From NCBI GenBank assembly GCA_959023295.1, contig CAUFBM010000003.1, positions 1-64,000 on the forward strand: a stretch of 64,000 bases of DNA, in the 5' to 3' direction. The DNA comes from an uncultured Collinsella sp. Lineage in GTDB: Bacteria; Actinomycetota; Coriobacteriia; Coriobacteriales; Coriobacteriaceae. Shown here piece by piece: positions 58,338-64,000 of this stretch; position 1 is the first letter of the stretch, and every line of letters starts with the position of its first letter. A program made the translations under genes and the position numbers. Below the pieces are notes generated by a model that was not told where the DNA came from, did not search any database, and saw only the letters and a list, made by a program, of their open reading frames with translations.

Positions 58338-59213
58338 ATGGATTGCCCGGTCACCGCTCGTCCCACCGTTATCGTTATCTCCGACTCGCTTGGAGATACC
58401 GCTTGTGAGGTGGTGCTTGCGGCGTCCGGGCAATTTGATGAAGGGGCTTTTCATCTCTTGCGCCTGCCCAAGGTGAACTCGGTGGAGCAGGTAAAGTCGT
58501 TTGTGGGTCCGCGCGTCGATGCGGATCATCGCGATATTGCCGTGTTCCACACTATCGTCGACCCAGCGCTTCGCGCCCGCGTGCTCGATTATCTGGGCAT
58601 GCTGCACATTCGCTCGGTCGACCTGATCGGCCCGACGCTTGCCGTGCTGTCGTCGCTTATTGGCGTGCCTCCCAAGGGCGTTGCGGGTGTGATTCACAAG
58701 ACCGATGACCGCTATTTCCATCGCATCGAGGCCATGGAGTATTTCGTTGAGCACGATGATGGGCGCGGCTGCGACGACCTTTCGGGGGCAGATATCGTGC
58801 TGCTGGGTGTATCCCGCACGTCCAAGACGCCGCTGTCGATGTATTTGGCCTATCAGGGCTACAAGGTCGCCAACGTTCCGTTGGCCCAGGGCATAGAGCC
58901 GCCCAAGTCGATTTACGAGGTCGATCCGATGCGGTTGTTCGGTCTGATTTCGACCGTCGATGTGATTGCCGAGATTCGCGATACCCGCCTGGGCGACGAC
59001 TATGCCCGCGCCGTCGCCGGCTCCTATGCCGAGCCCGAGAGCGTGCGCGGCGAGCTCGAGGAGGCTCGTGCCCTCATGAAACGTCTGGGTTGCTTTGTGG
59101 TGCGCACCGACGGCAAGGCGATCGAGGAGAGTGCCTCCGAGATCATTGCCCACCTCGAAGAAATTCAAGAGGCAAGAGCCCGCCGTGCCGCCCGCCGCAC
59201 CCAACAAAGCTAG
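58338..59213 (+). CDS. ppsR: Pyruvate, phosphate dikinase regulatory protein (bifunctional kinase/phosphorylase)
   Basis: 291 residues. VIVISDSLGDTACEVVLAA at the start and the atypical P-loop GVSRTSKTPLSMYLA, LIGPTLAVLSSLIGVPPKG and VDPMRLFGLISTVD match the DUF299 family. Members use ADP to phosphorylate the regulatory Thr beside the catalytic His of PPDK, and inorganic phosphate to remove it. The target gene ppdK lies 266 bases downstream, which supports the role. The end is Arg/Ala-rich. The 59214-59479 gap holds AT-rich sequence with only a weak promoter-like TTGACC at 59274. Confidence 0.94.
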   Translation: MDCPVTARPTVIVISDSLGDTACEVVLAASGQFDEGAFHLLRLPKVNSVEQVKSFVGPRVDADHRDIAVFHTIVDPALRARVLDYLGMLHIRSVDLIGPTLAVLSSLIGVPPKGVAGVIHKTDDRYFHRIEAMEYFVEHDDGRGCDDLSGADIVLLGVSRTSKTPLSMYLAYQGYKVANVPLAQGIEPPKSIYEVDPMRLFGLISTVDVIAEIRDTRLGDDYARAVAGSYAEPESVRGELEEARALMKRLGCFVVRTDGKAIEESASEIIAHLEEIQEARARRAARRTQQS

Positions 59214-59479
59214 CTTATTGGATTAGCTTAAAAAACCTGATACTGATAAAGCGATTTAGCAAATAACTTGCATTTGACCTGCGAGTTTCTTGTAGTGGTA
59301 TCTCCATAAGGTAACCACCTTTACCTACCGTTTACCGCTAGTTTTAGCACGTTTACCAAACCTCGTATCCTCTGCTCAAGCCCGTTCAAATCCCGCCGTA
59401 TAGTTCCCTCACGGCCCGCATCCGGTGGGTCGATTCGTCACCACGGTCGCGCGCGAGAGCGCATGGAAGGGGAAGTATC

Positions 59480-62230
59480 GTGAGCGATTGCAAGAGGGTT
59501 TACCGTTTTGGAACCGATGCCCAGGGCACTTGTGTCACCGAGGGCGACAAGTCCATGAACTTCGTGCTTGGCGGCAAAGGCGCAAACCTTGCCGAGATGA
59601 GCCGCATCGGCCTGCCGGTTCCCGGTGGCTTTACCATTACCTGCCAGACCTGCGTCGAGTACTCTGGCGCCGGCAACGTGTGGCCCGTGGGCGCGCTCGA
59701 CGAGATCGTTGCCGCCGAGGCCGACCTCGAGGCCCGCTGCGGCAAGAAGCTCGGCGACGCCCGTGATCCGCTGCTCGTCTCGGTGCGCTCGGGTGCTCCG
59801 TTCTCCATGCCCGGCATGATGGACACGGTCCTCAACCTGGGCCTCAACGACGATTCCGTCCAGGGCCTTATCGCCCAGACGCAGAACCCGCGCTTTGCCT
59901 GGGACAGCTATCGTCGCTTTATCCAGATGTTCTCCAACGTCGTCATGGGCGTCGACGCCGACCTGTTCGAGAATGCCCTGACCCAGGCCCGCCTGGTCGC
60001 CGGCGTTCGCGTTGATTCCGAGCTTTCGGCTGAGGACCTGCAGGAGCTCGTCGAGACTTTCAAGGGCATTTTCTCCGACAACGTCGAGGCCGCCGTGTAC
60101 CCCGAGCTCGAGGTCGCGGACGGCAAGCCCGTCTTCCCGCACGATCCGGAGCTTCAGCTGCGCCTTGCCATCCAGGCCGTCTTTGGTAGTTGGATGAACG
60201 AGCGCGCCTGCATCTACCGCAAGCAGCATGGCATTTCTGACGAGCTCGGCACCGCCGTCAACGTGCAGGCTATGGCCTTTGGCAACAAGGGGGAGACCTC
60301 TGCGACCGGCGTCGCTTTTACGCGCAACCCGGCCGACGGCACCAAGGAGTTCTACGGCGACTTTCTGGTCAACGCCCAGGGCGAGGACGTCGTCGCCGGC
60401 ATCCGCAACACCGAGCCCATCGCCGACCTCAAGACCACCCCGGGCCTCGAGTCCGCAGGTGAGGAGCTTGAGCGTGCCTTCCTGACGCTTGAGGATCACT
60501 ACCGCGACATGTGCGACATCGAGTTCACCATCGAGCAGGGCAAGCTCTGGATGCTCCAGACCCGCGTGGGCAAGCGTACCGCAACCGCCGCTCTGCGCAT
60601 CGCTATCGAGATGGTCGAGGAAGGCCTTATCACCCGTGAGGAGGCCGTGAGCCGCATCGACCCCGCGCAGCTCGACCAGCTCCTGCACCCGCAGTTCGAC
60701 TCCTCCAAGAAGTACGAGGCGCTCGCATGCGGCCTCAACGCCAGCCCTGGTGCCGCCGTGGGCGAGGTCGTGTTCTCGAGCGACGATGCCGTCGCGCGCG
60801 CCAACGAGGGTCACAAGGTCATTTTGGTTCGCTGGGAGACCAACCCCGATGACCTGAAGGGCATGGTCGCCGCCGAGGGTATCCTGACCAGCCACGGTGG
60901 CAAGACGAGCCATGCCGCCGTTATCGCTCGCGGTATGGGTACGCCCTGCGTCTGCGGCGTTGAGCGCTTCCACATCGACGCCGCCGAAAAGGTCGTGCGC
61001 ATCGAGGGTAGCGATCGTGTGCTGCACGAAGGCGATGTCATCTCCATCGACGGCACCCAGGGCATCGTCGTCGATGGCGCTGTCGATTTGGTCTCCGCCG
61101 AGCTCACCGGCGACCTGGACACCATCCTGTCCTGGGCCGACGAGATCCGTCTGGACGAGACCTGTGGCCACGCCAACCATGTGCGCGTCAACGCCGACAA
61201 TCCCGAGGACGCAGAGCTCGCGCTCGAGTTTGGCGCCGAGGCCATCGGCCTGTGCCGCACCGAGCACATGTTTCTGGGCGATCGCAAGAACATCATCCAG
61301 AGCTTCATCCTGTCCGACGATGAGGCCGTGAAGCAGCAGGCCCTCGCCGACCTGCTCAAGGTTCAGACCGAGGACTTCCTGGCGATGTTCAAGACCATGT
61401 CCGGTCGCGATGTGGTCGTTCGCCTGCTCGATCCGCCGCTGCACGAGTTCCTGGATAATCCGCGTGAGCTCGAGGTCGCCATCACCAAGAAGGAAGCCGC
61501 TGGCGCCAGCGAGGAAGAGCTTGCCGCCCTGCGTGCCCGCCTGCGCCGTATCGACGGCATAGTCGAGTCGAACCCCATGCTCGGCCTGCGCGGTGTGCGC
61601 CTGTCCGTCGTCTTTAGCGATCTGCCGCTCATGCAGGTTCGCGCCGTGGCCACGGCTGCTGCTCGACTTATCAAGGAGGGCGTCGACCCGCGCCCCGAGA
61701 TCATGGTTCCGCTCGTTTCCATTACGGCCGAGCACGTTCAGACTCGCGAGGTCATCGAGCGCGTGATCGCCGAGGTTTCCGCCGAGGAGGGCGTCGAGCT
61801 CAATATTCCCGTGGGCACGATGCTCGAGCTGCCGCGTGCCTGCATGGTTGCCGACGAGATCGCGCAGCACGCCGACTTCTTCTGCTTTGGCACCAACGAC
61901 CTCACGCAGACGACCTTCGGCTTCTCTCGAGACGATGCCGAGGCCAAGTTCATCCCGCTGTACATGCACAAGAAGATTCTGAAGGACAACCCCTTCGAGA
62001 CCATCGACTCGGCGGTACTGGAGCTGGTGCGCATGGCCGTCGAGAAGGGTCGGGCCACCAACCCCGACATGCACTTTGGCGTGTGCGGCGAGCACGGCGG
62101 CGACCCCAAGTCCATCAAGGGCCTGTTCAACGTGGCCGATGTGGACTACGTGTCCTGCTCGCCCTATCGTGTGCCCCTCGCGCGCCTGGCTGCCGCTCAG
62201 GCCAAGCTCGAGGCCAAGCGTTCCGCCTAA
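59480..62230 (+). CDS. ppdK: Pyruvate, phosphate dikinase
   Basis: 916 residues from GTG 59480 behind GGAAGGGGAAG. The ATP-grasp part has LGGKGANLAEMSRIGLPVPGG and SVRSGAPFSMPGMMDTVLNLG; the swivel domain carries the phospho-His in LTSHGGKTSHAAVIARGMG, with the regulatory Thr two residues before it; the PEP barrel has GLCRTEHMF, LDPPLHEFL and FCFGTNDLTQTTFGFSRDD. It interconverts pyruvate, ATP and phosphate with PEP, AMP and PPi, serving glycolysis or gluconeogenesis in anaerobes. Its regulator is encoded upstream. The long antisense open frame is a codon-use artefact. Confidence 0.97.
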   Translation: MSDCKRVYRFGTDAQGTCVTEGDKSMNFVLGGKGANLAEMSRIGLPVPGGFTITCQTCVEYSGAGNVWPVGALDEIVAAEADLEARCGKKLGDARDPLLVSVRSGAPFSMPGMMDTVLNLGLNDDSVQGLIAQTQNPRFAWDSYRRFIQMFSNVVMGVDADLFENALTQARLVAGVRVDSELSAEDLQELVETFKGIFSDNVEAAVYPELEVADGKPVFPHDPELQLRLAIQAVFGSWMNERACIYRKQHGISDELGTAVNVQAMAFGNKGETSATGVAFTRNPADGTKEFYGDFLVNAQGEDVVAGIRNTEPIADLKTTPGLESAGEELERAFLTLEDHYRDMCDIEFTIEQGKLWMLQTRVGKRTATAALRIAIEMVEEGLITREEAVSRIDPAQLDQLLHPQFDSSKKYEALACGLNASPGAAVGEVVFSSDDAVARANEGHKVILVRWETNPDDLKGMVAAEGILTSHGGKTSHAAVIARGMGTPCVCGVERFHIDAAEKVVRIEGSDRVLHEGDVISIDGTQGIVVDGAVDLVSAELTGDLDTILSWADEIRLDETCGHANHVRVNADNPEDAELALEFGAEAIGLCRTEHMFLGDRKNIIQSFILSDDEAVKQQALADLLKVQTEDFLAMFKTMSGRDVVVRLLDPPLHEFLDNPRELEVAITKKEAAGASEEELAALRARLRRIDGIVESNPMLGLRGVRLSVVFSDLPLMQVRAVATAAARLIKEGVDPRPEIMVPLVSITAEHVQTREVIERVIAEVSAEEGVELNIPVGTMLELPRACMVADEIAQHADFFCFGTNDLTQTTFGFSRDDAEAKFIPLYMHKKILKDNPFETIDSAVLELVRMAVEKGRATNPDMHFGVCGEHGGDPKSIKGLFNVADVDYVSCSPYRVPLARLAAAQAKLEAKRSA

Positions 62231-62342
62231 CGTTTTGGGTTTGGGCGCCTAGCGTAGCCCCCTTCACGCCGCCCGTCTCATTCGTGAGGCGGGCGGTTAT
62301 CATGTGCGGGTTTTGTCTTTTTGTCTGCGTAAAAAATTGTTC

Positions 62343-62370
62343 TTGCAGCAGAAACCCGCGCGTGTATACT
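62343..62370 (+). promoter_or_regulatory. Promoter of rplS
   Basis: TTGCAG (62343-62348), a 16-base spacer and TATACT (62365-62370), 70 bases before the rplS start. Confidence 0.6.
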
Positions 62371-62439
62371 CGAATACGTTTGTTCAACTACGTGCCGGCC
62401 AAGGTGGTACGGCACCTCTAGAAGAGTAAGGAATTGCAC

Positions 62440-62781
62440 ATGGATTACATCCGCGCAATCGAGCGTCAGCAGATCCGCGAGGACATTCCTCAGGTTCGCG
62501 TCGCCGACAACGTCAAGGTTCACTACCGCATTAAGGAAGGCGACCGCGAGCGCATCCAGGTCTTCCAGGGCGACGTCATCCGCATGGCCGGCGCCGGTGC
62601 CCGCGAGACCTTCACCGTCCGCAAGATTTCCTTCGGTGTCGGTGTTGAGCGTACCTTCCCGCTTCACAGCCCCAAGATCGCCAAGCTCGAGGTCGTTCGT
62701 CATGGTCGCGTCCGTCGCGCCAAGCTGTACTACCTCCGCGACAAGGTGGGCAAGGCTGCTCGCATCCCCGAGAAGCGCTAA
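62440..62781 (+). CDS. rplS: 50S ribosomal protein L19
   Basis: 113 residues, full length. MDYIRAIERQQIREDIPQVR, FQGDVIRMAGAGARETFTVRK-like text, GVGVERTFPLHSPKIAKLEV and RRAKLYYLRDKVGKAARI are L19. It lies at the subunit interface. ATG 62440 has AAGGA eight bases upstream. In many genomes rplS follows trmD, but here glyQS, ppdK and lepB lie between. A strong terminator follows. Confidence 0.97.
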   Translation: MDYIRAIERQQIREDIPQVRVADNVKVHYRIKEGDRERIQVFQGDVIRMAGAGARETFTVRKISFGVGVERTFPLHSPKIAKLEVVRHGRVRRAKLYYLRDKVGKAARIPEKR

Positions 62782-62815
62782 GAAGATCGCAGCGTCCGTC
62801 CACTCGTTTGGACAC

Positions 62816-62846
62816 AAGGGCCACCTTCGGGTGGCCCTTCTTTTTA
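62816..62846 (+). terminator. Terminator after rplS
   Basis: AAGGGCCACC (62816-62825) and GGTGGCCCTT (62830-62839) form a perfect 10-bp stem with a TTCG tetraloop, followed by CTTTTTAT. A textbook intrinsic terminator. Confidence 0.92.
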
Positions 62847-62874
62847 TCTGATTTGCATGCAAGGAGGGCCTGGT

Positions 62875-63663
62875 ATGGCCAATATGACGAGCTCGGTTTC
62901 GGCATCGCAGGTTGCCGGCGAGCTGGCGAGCGCCACGTTCGAGGAGATTCCCGCCCTCGTGGAGCATTATCGCGAGGATCCGCGCCAGCAGGTGATCAAG
63001 GCTTGCGAACGTGCCCTTAAGCGCCATGCCAAGGAACTTGCCGAACGCGAGCGCGTCAACGGCATGTACGAGCTTATGCATGAGCTCGGCGGTGATGGCG
63101 TGGTCGTGGGCGTCGACGAGGTGGGCCGTGGCTCGGTAGCGGGTCCCCTGACCGTGTGTGCCGTGTGTCTTCCGATGGAGCCGCGCATCTGGGGCATCAA
63201 CGATTCCAAAAAGCTCACGCCGGCGCGCCGCGAGCTGCTTTCGGTGAAGATTGCCGAGGTGGCGACTGCTATCGGCTTTTGCCATATCGCTCCTGCAGAT
63301 ATCGATGAGATGGGCATGGCCCGCGCCATTCGAGCCGCTGTCGCGGGTGCGGTGGCAGATACGGGGCTTGAGCCCGATTGCGTGCTTATGGACGGTAACC
63401 CCCTGGGCGCCGTGCCCCACGAGCGCGACGTGGTCAAGGGCGATGCCAAGATCGCCTGTATCGCCGCGGCATCCATCATGGCAAAGGTCACGCGTGACGA
63501 GATGATGGTCGAGTACGATGCCGAATATCCCGAGTACCATTTGGCCGAGTCGAAGGGCTACGCAAGCCCCGAGCACATCGAGGCGATTCGCAAACATGGA
63601 CTTTGTCCGCTGCACCGTGTGAGCTTTTGCGGAAACTTTCTGCAGACTGAGCGCCTTTTTTAG
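62875..63663 (+). CDS. rnhB: Ribonuclease HII
   Basis: 262 residues. After an N-terminal helical extension of about 70 residues (KACERALKRHAKELAERERV), as in Bacillus-type RNase HII, the catalytic core reads VVGVDEVGRGSVAGPLTVCAV, INDSKKLTPARREL, GDAKIACIAAASIMAKVTRDEMM and HKGYAS-type text (ESKGYASPEHIEAI). The Asp-Glu-Gly-Asp active-site residues are present. It removes ribonucleotides from DNA. ATG 62875 is seven bases behind AAGGAGG. Confidence 0.95.
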   Translation: MANMTSSVSASQVAGELASATFEEIPALVEHYREDPRQQVIKACERALKRHAKELAERERVNGMYELMHELGGDGVVVGVDEVGRGSVAGPLTVCAVCLPMEPRIWGINDSKKLTPARRELLSVKIAEVATAIGFCHIAPADIDEMGMARAIRAAVAGAVADTGLEPDCVLMDGNPLGAVPHERDVVKGDAKIACIAAASIMAKVTRDEMMVEYDAEYPEYHLAESKGYASPEHIEAIRKHGLCPLHRVSFCGNFLQTERLF

Positions 63664-63710
63664 GCCAATTGTGAAGACTGGGACCTTAAGGGCTCCATAA
63701 ACCTTCTGGT

Positions 63711-63748
63711 AGGGGCCGTGTGCAACGCTATTGTTGCGCGCGGCCCCT
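63711..63748 (+). terminator. Hairpin after rnhB
   Basis: AGGGGCCGTGTGCAAC (63711-63726) pairs with the 16 bases at 63733-63748 with two G-T pairs around a 6-base loop. Only CATTTG follows, so the T tract is weak. It lies 47 bases behind the rnhB stop and probably ends that transcript. Confidence 0.6.
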
Positions 63749-63851
63749 CATTTGTCGGCATTTGGTTGGTTTTTGGTTTGCTTCCGGTACTTACCCGCAT
63801 GAAACCTGCCCTCATTATCGAGGCAATGCAGGAAGTGGGAAAGGAGACCCC

Positions 63852-64000
63852 ATGTGTGCCGCAGCCAAAATGAGCAAGACGCAGCAGCTCAAGGAGCGTT
63901 GGGAAGAGGGGGAGCTCGACTGCGGGTCGATCACGCCCGAGTTTATCAAGGGGCTCAGTCCTCGCGAGCTCGGTATGCTGGGCGAGCTTATCGCAATCGA
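63852..64000 (+). CDS. Probable YraN/UPF0102-family protein, N-terminus only
   Basis: The frame from ATG 63852, behind AAGGAGA, stays open to the window end (49 codons). It reads MCAAAKMSKTQQLKERWEEG, then a linker and SPRELGMLGELIAI. The last segment fits the start of YraN proteins (pattern LGxxGExxAxxYL), whose genes usually follow rnhB. YraN is a predicted nuclease-fold protein of unclear role. The N-terminal ~35 residues are an extension beyond typical members. Only part is visible, so the call rests on one motif and position. Confidence 0.5.
   Translation, partial: MCAAAKMSKTQQLKERWEEGELDCGSITPEFIKGLSPRELGMLGELIAI

Noticed and set aside
59438..62095. 885-codon antisense frame over ppdK
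   Set aside because: Codon-bias shadow of a clear housekeeping gene; its composition and lack of family motifs match no protein. The same holds for antisense frames over glyS (55301-57523), obg/nadD (48334-50235) and aroA (26298-27890).
1..64000. CRISPR arrays, rRNA genes, prophage genes
   Set aside because: No regularly spaced short repeats, no rRNA-like sequence and no phage structural or integrase genes were seen.

Overview
The window looks like a chromosomal segment of a Coriobacteriia gut actinobacterium, most likely Collinsella or a close relative. This is an inference from the high-GC core with frequent TTG/GTG starts, the AroE-AroK fusion, the CtpE-like P-type ATPase, and the gene order mreBCD-pbp2-rodA / TIGR03960-DUF2344 / rplU-rpmA-obg-nadD-yqeK-rsfS. 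No rRNA gene or CRISPR array is present.

Bases 1-21.3 kb are a variable, mostly AT-rich surface-polysaccharide region. It opens with the 3' part of a secreted repeat protein with an NlpC/P60-like domain. Then come a Wzx-type flippase, GT4 and GT2 glycosyltransferases, a DUF2304 protein, an isolated GC-rich rmlB, a DUF6541 membrane protein, an acyltransferase, a GT2-DUF4422-GT8 glycosyltransferase, an ABC exporter pair (Wzm/Wzt type) and tRNA-Arg(UCU). A minus-strand set follows: GT2, UDP-glucose dehydrogenase, polyprenol-type GT2 and UDP-galactopyranose mutase. Together they suggest assembly and export of a glycan probably containing galactofuranose and a uronic acid. The region is scarred by an rmlA 3' relic, an IS30-type transposase relic, an IS21 istB relic, a 159-bp element with 31-bp inverted ends and a long AT-rich palindrome.

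Bases 21.3-22.4 kb hold a two-gene islet, a small P-loop ATPase plus a DUF4869 protein. It lies between the intact aroQ 3' end and a second decayed copy of that end (19-bp identical direct repeats). This is the best candidate here for an undescribed mobile system.

Bases 22.5-31.0 kb are a minus-strand aromatic amino acid supraoperon: aroF, tyrA, aroB, aroA, aroC, pheA, aroE-aroK fusion and aroQ. A terminator-like hairpin sits in the aroF leader. It covers the shikimate pathway plus the Phe and Tyr branch enzymes up to the final transamination.

Bases 31.1-64.0 kb are conserved housekeeping: tRNA-Arg(CCG), a CtpE-like cation ATPase, a zinc-ribbon membrane protein, a cyclophilin, a TPR membrane protein, the rod-shape/peptidoglycan cluster, a DUF697-like protein, a radical SAM pair, L21/L27/Obg/NadD/YqeK/RsfS, convergent dinB, rpsP-khpA-rimM-trmD-lepB, glyQS, the PPDK regulator and ppdK, rplS, rnhB, and the start of a yraN-like gene cut by the window end. 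Start codons below were chosen by Shine-Dalgarno spacing and family N-termini, so several differ from the longest open frame.
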